Source of the DNA: Chrysomallon squamiferum
Lineage: Eukaryota > Mollusca > Gastropoda > Neomphalida > Peltospiridae
Direction: 5' to 3'
NCBI GenBank assembly: GCA_012295275.1
Contig: CM022665.1
Span: 18,576,650-18,640,649 of the forward strand
DNA: 64,000 nt
Positions 26,201 through 38,927 of the stretch are shown in pieces. Each line of letters opens with the position of its first letter. Position 1 is the first letter of the stretch. A program made the position numbers and the translations under genes. The notes beneath the pieces were generated by a model, which was not told the origin of the DNA, did not search any database, and saw only the letters and a list, made by a program, of their open reading frames with translations.

Positions 26201-27096
26201 TATGAGTTACAGTAGATTTTTTATTATGACATTTGATTAATATTAGAGGTTGAGTTTTGGGGTTTTTTTTGGTATTAACTAAGGAAAATATTATGATCTT
26301 AAGTAAATCAGTTCTATAACAGGTTAGTGAAATGTTGTGAGTAATATTAAATCATTTTATATTTTTTCACAATAGGCTATTACTATATGAAGAAAAATGA
26401 TTTACCTTAAACTATATCTTGTTTGTTTTATATTACAGCACACCAGAAGCTAAGGCAGATTTCATGAAAGTGATTCGACAAACTATTCGAGAAAACGTCA
26501 GAAAAATGACGCTGCCTGCAAATCGACCGGTGCAGCAACCAGCAGTAGTGGGCAGTCCAAAAACAACAACGAGACTGGAGCAGATTCCAAGCATCAACAA
26601 GAAGAGGACAAACCGACCACTGGATCCTGAGAGGCATTCGATGGACTTTGAGGAGAAATACTGTGTGATAAGCTACGACAGTTCGTTCAGAACTCGCAGC
26701 AAGACTATCGGCGATCTCAATGAAGTAAGTTTAGACGAGACTACTTCATATAACACTGTTGTTGTGTCTGAGTCTCAGATACCTCAGAACCAGAGTCCAT
26801 GCTCCTCCAACTCAAACCTCAGCGGATCAAGTCACAGTGGGTCCGCCCGACTCCTGTATGCCAGTGCCAACCCTCTCAGTTACTCCTCTGGTTCCGTTAA
26901 TTCTCCAGCAGGCTCCCCTGTCTGGAAGCAGAGACCTGGCATAATGCAGGGCAGTCCTAAGTCTCTTATTAAAGATGGAAAAACGGGTATAATAGTGGGC
27001 GACCAGTCTGGTTCTCCCAGACGTAAGGACACTCAGAAAACTGTTGTGTTTGCCAGTCCTCCTGGGCTGTCAGGTTACAAAGATACAGAATGCTAA
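7838..27096 (+). CDS. TIAM1: TIAM/still life family Rac guanine-nucleotide exchange factor (20 coding exons, 5' incomplete)
   Basis: Coding exons: 7838-7962, 9928-10034, 12068-12237, 13041-13138, 13542-13685, 14179-14361, 16426-16655, 17245-17365, 19250-19417, 20473-20653, 21040-21309, 22196-22272, 22536-22691, 23288-23482, 23650-23758, 24197-24373, 24640-24764, 25253-25426, 25692-25879, 26439-27096. All have AG/GT borders and matching phases, giving about 1,217 residues. Domain order is that of vertebrate TIAM1/2 and Drosophila sif: PH (about residues 70-185), coiled-coil extension (186-300), Ras-binding domain (385-449), PDZ (455-540), DH (650-870), PH (875-1020), Ser-rich tail. Family knowledge: the DH-PH unit loads GTP on Rac at the membrane, and the N-terminal PH plus extension bind phosphoinositides and partners. 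The N-terminal region with any myristoylation site is missing. I cannot tell a TIAM1 from a TIAM2 orthologue; invertebrates usually have one gene. The exons are clearly richer in GC than their introns. Confidence 0.93.
7963..9927. repeat. TIAM intron: microsatellites and a diverged minisatellite
   Basis: It holds (TG)n at 7985-8046, a poly-A at 8262-8285, (CT)n at 8450-8510, (AAT)n at 8848-8901, and T-rich and ATT tracts at 9150-9290. From about 9545 to 9910 a diverged minisatellite of 25-40 bp units repeats an 'aaatattcatgatgtgaact'-like core with 'gaga' or 'gaag' joints, at least nine times, ending just before the exon at 9928. No exon seen. Confidence 0.75.
9928..10034 (+). CDS. TIAM1: TIAM exon b: acidic lead and start of N-terminal PH domain
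   Basis: Acceptor tcttgcag, donor gtttgt. It encodes [18 protein letters not shown] and then [11 protein letters not shown], where the first PH strand begins. It ends in phase 2; the next exon supplies the third base of the Gly in GW. Confidence 0.9.
10035..12067. repeat. TIAM intron: (ATT)n tract and private minisatellite
   Basis: An impure (ATT)n/(ATC)n tract spans about 10095-10345. From about 10840 to 11340 units carrying 'aattcagcaaaag', 'ggaatttatcctat' and 'ttttgttttgc' recur, with a near-perfect copy pair at 11040-11140. T-rich low-complexity sequence fills 11490-12015. No exon seen. Confidence 0.7.
12068..12237 (+). CDS. TIAM1: TIAM exon c: N-terminal PH domain, strands 1-4
   Basis: Acceptor acttcag, donor gtaact. 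It encodes [19 protein letters not shown] followed by [20 protein letters not shown], typical PH strands with the conserved RYW...LKG...LFF pattern. It starts needing one base and ends in phase 1. Confidence 0.95.
12238..13040. repeat. TIAM intron with GA-rich tract and (GA)n array
   Basis: A purine-rich GA/GACA tract (12430-12750) leads into about 43 uninterrupted GA units at 12760-12848. The opposite strand shows long open frames of Ser/Leu that are repeat artefacts. Confidence 0.9.
13041..13138 (+). CDS. TIAM1: TIAM exon d: N-terminal PH domain, middle
   Basis: Acceptor tttatttcag, donor gtcagt. It encodes [19 protein letters not shown] and [13 protein letters not shown]. The AVPEHPK(R/K)D stretch is a TIAM-specific signature in this PH domain. 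Confidence 0.95.
13542..13685 (+). CDS. TIAM1: TIAM exon e: PH C-terminal helix and start of coiled coil
   Basis: Acceptor tctttcag, donor gtaaga; phase 0 at both ends. It encodes [20 protein letters not shown], whose W lies in the PH C-terminal helix, then [16 protein letters not shown], the start of the coiled-coil extension. Confidence 0.95.
13686..14178. repeat. TIAM intron with about 65-80 bp minisatellite
   Basis: Between 13695 and 13975 units with 'actgaaatttaaatcatca', 'aaataaatctt' and 'atttataactacttaatt' recur about four times with many changes. No exon seen. Confidence 0.65.
14179..14361 (+). CDS. TIAM1: TIAM exon f: coiled-coil extension (CC-Ex)
   Basis: Acceptor atatcag, donor gtagga; phase 0 at both ends. 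It encodes [13 protein letters not shown], then [19 protein letters not shown] and [16 protein letters not shown], matching the helical extension that packs on the TIAM N-terminal PH domain. Confidence 0.95.
14362..16425. repeat. TIAM intron: repeats resembling 3' splice sites, plus about 120-bp units
   Basis: At 14380-14655 a short unit 'tttatttaatttcagaactg' recurs about ten times; each copy looks like a pyrimidine tract with an AG acceptor. From about 15690 to 16370 longer units sharing 'acaaatttatagatgaaatatgt', 'gattgtaat' and 'ccctag' recur. No convincing exon lies between the true exons. Confidence 0.65.
16426..16655 (+). CDS. TIAM1: TIAM exon g: end of CC-Ex and linker
   Basis: Acceptor atttctag, donor gtaaga; ends in phase 2. 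It encodes [20 protein letters not shown] and [14 protein letters not shown], a conserved TIAM block (GRLGIF.V.SFHALV.AR). A basic Ser/Pro-rich linker with little conservation follows. Confidence 0.95.
16656..17244. repeat. TIAM intron: 22-26 bp AT-rich minisatellite and (ATT)n
   Basis: From 16840 to 17085 the unit 'aaattacttacataaaatat' and close variants repeat about ten times. An (ATT)n tract at 17165-17215 follows directly before the exon at 17245. Confidence 0.75.
17245..17365 (+). CDS. TIAM1: TIAM exon h: linker ending at the Ras-binding domain start
   Basis: Acceptor aaaatag, donor gtagtt; ends in phase 0. It encodes a Ser/Asp-rich linker and then RIILPNQQ, the first strand of the Ras-binding domain, comparable to CLPNNQ in vertebrate TIAM1. 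Confidence 0.88.
17366..19249. repeat. TIAM intron: AT-rich, with about 60-bp minisatellite
   Basis: It holds poly-A near 17740-17785 and AT-rich sequence throughout. From about 18760 to 19225 units containing 'taataatatttcaaatgtact' and 'gactaatatagatatat' recur six to seven times up to the exon. Apart from the candidate 33-nt exon at 17915 I see no coding signal. Confidence 0.7.
17915..17947 (+). CDS. TIAM1: Candidate 33-nt in-frame cassette microexon in the TIAM Ras-binding domain
   Basis: Acceptor aaaatacag at 17914 and donor gtacaa at 17948 bound 33 nt that read [11 protein letters not shown] in phase 0, the phase shared by the flanking exons 17245-17365 and 19250-19417. Inclusion would add 11 basic/polar residues between RIILPNQQ and [12 protein letters not shown], in the first hairpin of the Ras-binding domain. 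The vertebrate protein aligns without an insert, so a skipped form must exist. The pyrimidine tract is poor. It may be chance. Confidence 0.4.
19250..19417 (+). CDS. TIAM1: TIAM exon i: Ras-binding domain
   Basis: Acceptor acttttcag, donor gtaagt; phase 0 at both ends. It encodes [20 protein letters not shown], then [18 protein letters not shown] and a tail ending LVKQL. This is the ubiquitin-like RBD fold, equivalent to the LELICKTHQLDHSAHYLRL region of vertebrate TIAM1. Confidence 0.92.
19418..20472. repeat. TIAM intron: AT-rich with (TTAC)n
   Basis: (TTAC)n occupies about 20191-20230 and impure TTTA/TTAT tracts surround it (19985-20070, 20230-20460). No exon seen. Confidence 0.75.
20473..20653 (+). 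CDS. TIAM1: TIAM exon j: PDZ domain, first part
   Basis: Acceptor gttacag, donor gtaaga; ends in phase 1. It encodes [20 protein letters not shown] with the peptide-binding loop GVFGFAV, then [16 protein letters not shown]. The PDZ domain of TIAM proteins binds C termini such as those of syndecans. Confidence 0.93.
20654..21039. repeat. TIAM intron: degenerate (TG)n/(TA) with 'gtacatgtttgtgtgtct' units
   Basis: A TG-rich tract at 20697-20960 repeats an 18-24 bp unit built on 'tacatgtttgtgtgtctgta'. It gives long but meaningless open frames rich in Cys/Val on one strand and His/Thr on the other. Confidence 0.8.
21040..21309 (+). CDS. TIAM1: TIAM exon k: PDZ domain, second part, and PDZ-DH linker
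   Basis: Acceptor ttttttccag, donor gtaagt; ends in phase 1. [20 protein letters not shown] is the classic PDZ block, followed by [16 protein letters not shown] Pro-rich linker (CPPPPSQPR) follows. Confidence 0.95.
21650..22190. repeat. Tandem array of about 115-bp units ending at a TIAM exon
   Basis: About four to five diverged units each contain 'atgataaataatat', 'taatttcatatttgcaatcat', 'cttctgtttgt' and a TG-rich segment. The array stops a few bases before the acceptor of the exon at 22196. Confidence 0.7.
22196..22272 (+). CDS. TIAM1: TIAM exon l: linker
   Basis: Acceptor tttaaacag, donor gtaagc; ends in phase 0. It encodes [19 protein letters not shown] and QIDALLR, a low-conservation linker before the DH domain. 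A tandem array of about 115-bp units ends directly at its acceptor. Confidence 0.85.
22536..22691 (+). CDS. TIAM1: TIAM exon m: linker and start of DH domain
   Basis: Acceptor gacaacag, donor gtgtgt; phase 0 at both ends. It ends [18 protein letters not shown], the start of DH conserved region 1 with the invariant E of ETE(R)xYV that contacts switch I of Rac. Confidence 0.95.
22692..23287. repeat. TIAM intron: (TA)n, G-run and TG-rich tract
   Basis: (TA)n at 22938-22959, a run of nine G at 22970-22978, and a TG-rich tract at 23095-23245. No exon seen. Confidence 0.7.
23288..23482 (+). CDS. TIAM1: TIAM exon n: DH domain conserved region 1 continuation
   Basis: Acceptor aactcag, donor gtaagt; phase 0 at both ends. 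It encodes [19 protein letters not shown], then [20 protein letters not shown], following the vertebrate TIAM1 sequence closely. Confidence 0.97.
23650..23758 (+). CDS. TIAM1: TIAM exon o: DH domain middle
   Basis: Acceptor tgttttcag, donor gtaagt; ends in phase 1. It encodes [20 protein letters not shown] and [14 protein letters not shown], matching the [24 protein letters not shown] block of vertebrate TIAM1. Confidence 0.97.
23759..24196. repeat. TIAM intron: two minisatellite families
   Basis: At 23780-23945 a unit of about 55 bp ('tatcattccatgtatattaa', 'ccttttg', 'agaattatt') repeats three times. It is followed to 24140 by short 'ttttatacatg' and 'tatatgtgt' repeats. Confidence 0.7.
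24197..24373 (+). CDS. TIAM1: TIAM exon p: DH domain conserved region 3
   Basis: Acceptor gtgtttcag, donor gtgtgt; ends in phase 1. It encodes [20 protein letters not shown] and [14 protein letters not shown]. The LIKPIQR...KYPLLL helix is the catalytic core that contacts switch II of Rac. Confidence 0.97.
24489..24509 (+). CDS. TIAM1: Candidate 21-nt microexon resembling the start of the next TIAM exon
   Basis: The sequence tgtag|aagcactaggaatggaaaaag|gtaagg repeats the border of the true exon at 24640 (tgtag|aagcactacgtgggatgg). The 21 nt start and end in phase 1, so inclusion would insert seven residues (about EALGMEK) before EALRGMEAV in the DH domain. It could be a real cassette exon, an exon-start duplication, or a decoy acceptor. 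Confidence 0.3.
24640..24764 (+). CDS. TIAM1: TIAM exon q: last DH helix
   Basis: Acceptor atgttgtag, donor gtaatt; ends in phase 0. It encodes [20 protein letters not shown] and [10 protein letters not shown]. The [10 protein letters not shown] helix is the DH-PH connector conserved across TIAM proteins. Confidence 0.96.
24765..25252. repeat. TIAM intron: about 75-bp minisatellite
   Basis: Units with 'tttttcactga', 'aggtgcat', 'attttatacaattta' and 'ggagtgcag' recur about six times from 24815 to 25225, diverged from one another. Confidence 0.65.
25253..25426 (+). CDS. TIAM1: TIAM exon r: start of catalytic PH domain
   Basis: Acceptor tctgtttcag, donor gtatcc; phase 0 at both ends. It encodes [18 protein letters not shown], then [18 protein letters not shown] and a basic end (AKRRKTR). 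Confidence 0.95.
25692..25879 (+). CDS. TIAM1: TIAM exon s: catalytic PH domain, second part
   Basis: Acceptor acatctag, donor gttaga; ends in phase 2. It encodes [17 protein letters not shown], then [18 protein letters not shown], matching RFRHMIPTEALQVR and KSESEGRPERVFHLC of vertebrate TIAM1. Confidence 0.96.
25880..26438. other. TIAM intron without recognised content
   Basis: AT-rich sequence with no repeat of note and no exon signal. Confidence 0.6.
26439..27096 (+). CDS. TIAM1: TIAM exon t: end of PH domain, Ser-rich tail, stop
   Basis: Acceptor tattacag. It starts [20 protein letters not shown] (last PH helix). [12 protein letters not shown] follows, then a Ser/Pro-rich tail with [20 protein letters not shown], ending GYKDTEC and TAA at 27094-27096. 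The tail is much shorter than in vertebrates. A perfect donor gtaagt sits inside the exon at 26725 and an acceptor tttttcag ends at 27237, so an alternative C terminus is possible. Confidence 0.92.
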
Positions 27097-27237
27097 GATT
27101 TTTATGTCATTGTTTTTCTTGTTAATATGCTCATGTGATAATTAATATATATTTAAAATGTTTTAGTATTTATGTGTGGTGCTGTAGGTGATTCCGTGAG
27201 TGATGCTTCTTGAAGACATTGTGTTTCCTTTTTTCAG
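26725..27237 (+). other. Candidate retained intron (exitron) spanning the TIAM stop codon
   Basis: A consensus donor gtaagt at 26725 follows an in-frame GAA codon. A strong acceptor tttccttttttcag ends at 27237. The 513-nt segment is divisible by three and contains 124 tail codons plus the TAA. If removed, the reading continues ATA TTG TGA, shortening the tail to ...LNE-I-L. The segment's own coding looks genuine, so both forms are possible. Confidence 0.35.
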
Positions 27238-28700
27238 ATATTGTGAACGTTTGTGGAATCACATGACTACAACAGGTCATGTGACTTGTATGGTGAGAAC
27301 ATTCTTGCCTGGTCTGGTTTAGGGGCTTGACATTTGTTTTTTTTTTTAGTTGTTTTTTTTTTATGCAAATTGTTCAGCATGGTTTCAGATATGTAGACTG
27401 ATGGTTTATTTTTGAATTGTGTTGGAAATTTTTAAAAAATATATTTATTATTTTTTTTATTTCTATTATTATTATTTTTTTTTAATTAATATTTTTTTTT
27501 TTTTTTTTTTTTGGTTGTGGAAAATTTAAAGTACACCAGCCCAGTTTTGTGTACAAAATTAAATTTCACAGATTTTTTTTTTTCACACTGTATAATTGTC
27601 TCCCTACATTCACTGTTATTAAGTATGAAATGATTCTGCTTCTGTATGCATTTAAATTATCATGTAACAGTTGACTGCACAGAGCATGACAAAAACATCT
27701 TTACACATTTTGGTTTTTTAATATATATATAACATGTTTGTATCTGTAACATTGTCATTCTTCAACTAATTTATTAACTAGTCTGTGTAGAATAGTAGTA
27801 TTTTAAAATGTTGACAAATACACATTTTTAAATATCATTTTATCATGTTTCATAATGTTGAGGTTATTTTTAATTATAATTTATCAACGCATAAAGATCA
27901 TATAATTATTCACTTTTATTAGAAACATATTCTGTTGTTTGTAATATTTTTATTTATTTATTTTTTATTATTATTATTTTTTAAGTAGATGTTGTACTTA
28001 ATTATTATCAGGTTCATTGTTGAATAACTGCAGTTAGTCTTAAAATATGGTATTTTAAAAATGTTTTTAAACTTGGCAATCTTTTAAAAATGTTTTTTTA
28101 TTACTTTTTATTTTGTTTTTTGGGTTTTTCTTTTGTTTGTTTATTATTTAGTACCTTAAAATTACAATATTTGTTTATTGCAGAAGTTTATTATTATATA
28201 TTTATTTCATTTTTTAAAATGTATTTATTTGTTTTTGTTTTGAGAGAGAGAGAGAGAGAAAGAGAGATTTCAGAAAGAACAAACACTGATGCCATCATCA
28301 TCATCTTCATTATCATCGTAATATTTGTATATTCAATGACTAAATGTTTGTTAAAATATGATGTAAACTTACTGGTGATAACTCAACCACTGACAGCGAA
28401 GTTGAAACAAATTAGGCCAAAGGATATAATGTGCAATGTTTTTTGTTTTATTTTAGGTATATTTTCTTGTCCATATGATTGTAATTTATTGCAGTAAATC
28501 TTTGTTTTTGTTGTGGCTTTTGTGTTTCATTAGTTACGCTTTAATGAGTGAATGAATATCTGAGGTTGTGCAAACAATTAGTCTAAATACATTTTGTCTG
28601 TTTATAACAACTGACTATTCATGTTGACCAGTTACTGATTGTTTATCAAGATCAGTGTTTTCTAATAATAAAGTTTATCAGTAATAAATCATTGATTGTT
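27097..28700 (+). other. TIAM 3' UTR, putative
   Basis: AT-rich sequence after the stop codon. The first AATAAA I see after the stop is at 28667-28672, a plausible polyadenylation signal, but the base composition makes such hexamers common. It contains T-rich tracts (27340-27510) and a short (GA)n (28243-28267). Confidence 0.35.
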
Positions 28701-31700
28701 CATGGAGATATATCTGTTTCTAACAATAATCTAAGTCAGTAATTAAGACATAAATAAATAAACAATTAAGAAAAAAGAACAAGACTTGGAAGTATACAAA
28801 ATGTATTTATTGACTTCTTGTTGACATCATTGCAGGTTCACATTACTGGACATTGATAAAAAGTATGATAATTAATAGTTAGTGCAGTATAGCTGTCATT
28901 AGTAGTTGTTTTTAATTAATAACAGTAATTAATTTATTGTATGCTAATTACTGATTGCTGCAGGCAGCATATCTCACATTATTATTGCTCACTAAATAAA
29001 TTACTGAACTTTTCTCATTTTATTTTACTTTATTTAAAAAATTTAGATTACAAATAGTCTTGTTGATCATTGAAATAATTCATGAGTGAATAATGATGGA
29101 TTATTTATACAAAGCTATGGACTAAGGGATAAATAATAATAATGTAAAAAATAAATAAATAAACAGATGAAATGTAGACAGAATATTAATTTTAAATCTT
29201 CTCTAAGATTAATGATAATAATTTTTAAAAGGTTTTTGATGAAGAGAATTAGAAATTTTAAAAACTTGTTTTTGTTGTTGAAAAAATGACTTAATATGGA
29301 AAAGAATAAATTGTCTGTCTGTAATAATTTGATGACCTTTTTTTTTTTTTTTTCTTTTCATTTATCAAAGTTTATTTAGAATGATTGCATAATTAATGTT
29401 GTTACAATTATTAATAGATTTCCAGCTATGTTGATGTGTTTTTCATTGCCAATTCATCTGTTTAAATTCATAATTGTCACTTCTGATGTCAGTAGTGAAA
29501 ATTCATTTTGAATAGAAATAATATTTATTTCTTTCAAAAGTGGATCCAGACTGGTTTTGTTTTGCAGGGGAGATAACTCCAGTTTCATAATGAAATGGAG
29601 ACATGCTTTTGATGAACATGTAACACAGTTATGAGAATAAAAATAATTTTCTTTGTTGCATTTACTCTTCTTGGATATGTACTTGTGACATAACTATGAC
29701 ATTCCTTACATACTATAAAAAAAAACTTTAAAAAAAACCTTGTTTTTCTTTCTTTTTAAAATTTTAATTCATCTTTGCTCATTTTAGTCAAATTGCATCA
29801 GTTACCAGTAATGACAAATATAGCAGTAATGTAGATACAATTTAAAATTATAAGTAAAGAAAATACATTATAACTACCAGTCTGCTAAACAATTTATCAT
29901 TTAAATGAATTTAAAAACACCCCAGCACAAAAAATGTATCAGCTTTTCAGCATATATCACTTTTAAAATACCAATTCAATTATAATAATTAGCTATTTGT
30001 ATGTACTGTGTACAATAATAAAATTAATTTTAGCAAAAAAAATAAATTATAAAAATAAATAAATAAATAAATAAACAAACAAAAATCAATAAAAAGCAAT
30101 TAACCTATAAGACTTTTCAAAACTTTCTCAAGAATGACAGACCTGTTACCTGTAAATACACCAGTATTGATAAATACTGTCTACTATCAATAAACAAGGG
30201 TAAATATAATTACAGGGAGGATCAACTCATTTTCCATAACTCTTTTTACCTGTTACAAGTGCAACAAAATGTTGCATAAATTTTGTTCTTATTTAATTTA
30301 CTAGGTTCTTCCAGAAAACAGAATATGTAGTTAACAATCTGTAAATGACAAGCCAAAATAAATATCATTGATACTTGGTTGAAATGTGAAATTAAGTAAT
30401 TTTCTTCTGTAGCCATGTGCCACATTAACTTTGGGTCAAAATACATAACAATTATCTTCTTTCTTTTTTTCTTCTTTTTTGACAGAAAGAGCCACATATT
30501 TGTGATTTAATACAATATAATAATTAATTCTGGTGTTGTTGGGTTTTAAAAATATTTTTGGTAGATAGAGCCATGTAATTGTAGTTTAATATAATATAAT
30601 AATTAATTCAGATATCTTAATTGTTATTTTTGACAGATAGAACCTCATAACTGTGATTTAATATAATACAATGATTAATTTGGATTTTTAAACTATTATT
30701 TTTGACAGATAGAGCCATGTAATTGTTATTTTATATAATTTAATACTTAATTTGGATTTTTTAATTATTATTTTTGACAGGTAGAGCCATGTAATTATAC
30801 AATATAATATAATATAATATAATAATTAACTTGAATTTTTTTATTATTATTATTATCTTTGGCATGTACTGATGATTTAATTTAATGTAATAATTAATTT
30901 TATTTATTATTGTTGTTGGAGATTGTCTTACAAGACTCAGAGATAAAGTACTGAGAAAACCTAAAGAAGAAACCTGCAGGTCAGGTCATATTTCATGTCA
31001 TCACTTCAGTCTTACTTTGTAGTTGTCAGTGTTCTAGTCTATGAAAACAGTTATAAAATAAATTTATCACAAACATTTCTTTTCTTCATTTTTATTTGTT
31101 TTACAAGTGATAGAAACATTTCATCATAATCATGAACATTTCTTAATTTTTATTTAACAAGTGATAGAAACATTCCATCATAATCACAAACATTTCTTTA
31201 TTTTTATTTATTTAACTATTAATAGAAACATTTCATCATAATTGCAAACATTTCTTTTATTTTATTTTATTTATTTAACTATTAATAGAAACATTTCATC
31301 ATAATTGCAAACATTTCTTTTATTTTATTTTATTTATTTAACTATTAATAGAAACATTTCATCATAATCACAAATATTTCTTTTCCTAATTTTTATGTTT
31401 TACTAGTAATAGGAACATTTCATCATAATCACAAACATTTCTTTTCTTCACTTATTTAACTATTAATAGAAACATTTCATCATAATCACAAACATTTCTT
31501 TTCCTAATTTTTATGTTTTACTAGTAATAGGAACATTTCATCATAATCACAAACGTTTCTTTTCTTCACTTTTATTTGTTTAACTAGTAATAGAAAGATT
31601 CCACAATAGTAAAAAAAAAAAATAATATTATATGTTTAGTTTCATTCATTTTAATCCGAAAAGATATATAAAACATTATAAAATGTTCTGTCGCCATGAT

Positions 31701-32409
31701 CAAAATAATATTATTCATTAGGAAAAAAATGTATTTAGAAAACGAGTGAGTCTACGAGGTTCTTTTTATTTTATTTTTATTTTATTATCTTATTTTTATT
31801 TTAAATTGATGAATGAATATTTATTCAGATGTTCTCTTCAACGTATTTTAACAGTAAGTTTCAAAGTTGCACCAGAAGATGTCGCACATCGTTTTTATTT
31901 ATTGAGGCATCTAAAAGACAACTTGGATGGATAATTCTTACCATTTGTGTGTGTGTTTATACTGGTTTCAGTCCTTTTATAGCAGAATATATCCAATTTT
32001 TTATGAATGAAGCACAATCAGGTATTTTGGTTTAAACGATTTCAAACTATCTTAACATATGATCAAAGAGAAATATAATTTTGTTGATAACTAGTTATGA
32101 AATTGTGAATGGGTATTTTTCCGCGCGTGCATGCATGTGTGTAGGTGTGTATTTGTTAAAATAGCTTTCTCCAAAGAAAGATATTTAACTTATTTAATTC
32201 AGTGCCACTATAAATAACACAAACACTAAATAAAGCTTTTATCATTTTATTTTACAGGAAGATAAACAGATATACGTCAACCATAATCGACGTAGTTCTA
32301 ACAGAAAATGTTTTATTTTTTGTAATTGTCTCAAACCCATGCAATTTATTTGCAGTACTTATAAAATCATTATGATTCACAGAAACGACCCTCTTCAACA
32401 ACACCACAA
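28701..32409. repeat. Intergenic region between the TIAM and secreted-protein genes, with two minisatellites
   Basis: AT-rich with no exon I can support. At 30530-30900 units of about 65 bp repeat 'ttttgacagatagagccatgt' and 'taatataatataataattaa'. At 31075-31590 a 62-68 bp unit built on 'gaaacatttcatcataatca', 'caaacatttctttt' and 'ttattt...aactagtaata' repeats eight to nine times, with some neighbouring copies nearly identical. A short open frame at 31746-31934 has no recognisable similarity. Confidence 0.65.
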
Positions 32410-36709
<4,300 letters not shown>

Positions 36710-36724
36710 TTTCCTTAGCGTTAA

Positions 36725-37613
36725 CTGAAATAAAAAAATATATATATACATTATTTTAAAATGTTGGACATTTTTGTTTAAATTTTTATTAAATCTTGGA
36801 GAGAGATAGAGAAAAATGTAATTTTAAAAATAATAATAATAATAATAATAATAATAAAGAAAGAAAGAAAGAACAATTAAAAAAGAGAAAATTAACGGAA
36901 TCGAATGAAGAAAGAAAATAGAAACCCGTAAAAAGGACTAAAACAAGGACATATAAATATGAATATAAAAAGTAAATGAAAAAAGAAAAAGTAAGAAAAC
37001 AACGGTATTTTTTCATGTTTTCCACACAAAGCTATTTTAAATAAATTAATTGTTTCTGAACAGCGACAGAAGTGATTAGCAGTTCCGGGTTGATGATTAA
37101 AAAGTATTTAATTTTTTTCTTTTTTTTTCTTGATAAGTCAAATTTATATTTCATTCATTTCCACATAACTATCAAATATACAATCTTAAGTTTGTTTTTC
37201 ATTAGAAATTGATGACAGGGCAACTAAGATTAATTTAAAAAAAAAAAAAAAAAAAAAAACTGCTGCTATAATCCAGACATTACTAATTATAAGTTTTAAA
37301 CTGCAATATCGGAGTTTAATATCCGGAAAACTCTTTGGAGAATATGCAGTTTCCCCGACAATTTTAATATAAAATATAAACTTCTCTGGCGGACATTTTT
37401 TGTCCTGAACATCAGATAAAAATCAAGCAATTTATTTTAAGTGGGCTAACATATAAGTAAGTATCCGTGTGTTCAGCATGTACAGGACCCTTATTTTTAT
37501 TTACATTCTGTTGTATTAAAATATTTCCTTTTTTCTTAAACCAAATAAACAAACAAACAAACAAGTAAATAAATAAATGTAAAAAAATAGAACATGTCCG
37601 TTTTCTAAATATT

Positions 37614-37651
<38 letters not shown>

Positions 37652-38244
37652 GTAAATAAATAAATAAATTAGAAATAAGGAAAAGAAAAGAAAAAACCCG
37701 TAGTGTCCTAATACTTGTTAAATAAAAATCGTCAAACCGTTTGTCTCTGGTTAGAAAATCGTTTTTCGTTCGACCATTTTCAATACTAACCTGTATCATT
37801 CGGACCCTATATAAAATGTTATGGTTCGCGCTGTTCTGTCATTATTAATACTAACATAAAAAGTACCCCTCTATTAATGAAAACAAATAAACAAATAAAT
37901 AAATAAAAATAAATAATAGTAGTAGTAGTAGTAGTAAAACTTCTACTACTTGAATAATAACTACTACTACTACTGCTGCTATTATTACTACTACTAGTAA
38001 TAATAATAATAAAATTTTGGAATACAAAATATTTGTTAGCTGATAATCAGAGATTAAAAAGTGTTTTCTTAGTTATTTAACAATTGTTTGACTGAAAAAA
38101 CACACACACACACACACACACAAACACACAAAGAAGAAAAAAAGGTTCATCACAGCCGATGACAGAAACATCAAGTAATATATTCGATCTTCTAACAAAC
38201 ATTAAAATTATAAGCATTAATTACTCCAATACTATCATCACTTA
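36725..38244. other. Intron between UTR exon and signal-peptide exon of the secreted-protein gene
   Basis: It contains (AAT)n at 36828-36860 and 37615-37652, poly-A at 37237-37259, AGT/ACT triplets at 37915-38010 and (CA)n at 38100-38130. No coding signal. Confidence 0.6.
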
Positions 38245-38245
38245 C

Positions 38246-38296
38246 CGTTTGTTACTATTATCTGTCAACTTTCTTCCTGAAAGTAAAATGTTGATT
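38246..38296 (-). promoter_or_regulatory. Putative noncoding first exon of the secreted-protein gene
   Basis: A donor acg|gtaagt at 38245/38246 ends a short exon. Its start is inferred at about 38296, roughly 30 bp after a TATA-like box. This would splice to the 5' UTR acceptor before 36724. Alternatively tttactttcag makes 38246-38276 an internal UTR exon. Confidence 0.4.
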
Positions 38297-38321
38297 TAAA
38301 CATCTTCCTACCCCCGACATC

Positions 38322-38480
38322 TTTATACTCACTCATTTGATAGATAGCAACGGTTTGATGGTTTGCCGATATCGGATCACGCCAAAGGTTACGCGACGTT
38401 TTATCGCGTTTTCGTAAGACCTTAGCCGATAAGACGTACGGTTACGAGATCACACAATTCCATCGTACCGTCTTCTCTCC
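38322..38480 (-). promoter_or_regulatory. Putative promoter of the secreted-protein gene (TATA box at 38322-38327)
   Basis: On the minus strand gagtataaagatg gives TATAAA at 38322-38327. The next 150 bp upstream are unusually rich in CpG for this window (several cg pairs in 38360-38475) and free of microsatellites, as expected for a promoter. Confidence 0.4.
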
Positions 38481-38927
38481 CCGAAGGCAGTGAGTTCAAA
38501 CTATCATATGAAAATATTGATCTTAAGATTGGAGGGGGGGGTGGATGGGGAAAGACAGGATTTCATTGCACAAAGATTTGATCGTTTTAATATTTTATTT
38601 TAAACGGAATAAATTAACACTTCGTGACTTGTTTATTTTGAACGATTGGAAACCTAAAGAGAGTGAAAAAAGGTGGATCTTGGAGCAACTGCTGGGACGT
38701 GAAATAGAAAAGATGTTCAATTCCAAGTAAGTTAGCTACTGCCAGAGGCAAGGTATCTGCAGTATCTACTGACCAGTGTGCATCATCCACTCGAACGTAT
38801 TCAACCTGCTGGTAGCAGTTAACCTGTTGCTGTTAAAATTCCACAATATTCCGAGGCATTTTCTTTAAAATGATTACAAACTAAGACTTTTAAGTTACAA
38901 CTTGTAAATGTTTTGGAAGCCTATGTT

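Noticed and set aside
31746-32035. Two overlapping plus-strand frames near the 3' end of the secreted-protein gene
   Set aside because: Start in T-rich sequence, mutually overlapping, no similarity or splice support.
38545-38730. 61-codon plus-strand frame starting MGKDRISLHKD
   Set aside because: Non-repetitive, but with no recognisable domain, no splice signals, and located in the upstream region of the secreted-protein gene; below what I can support.
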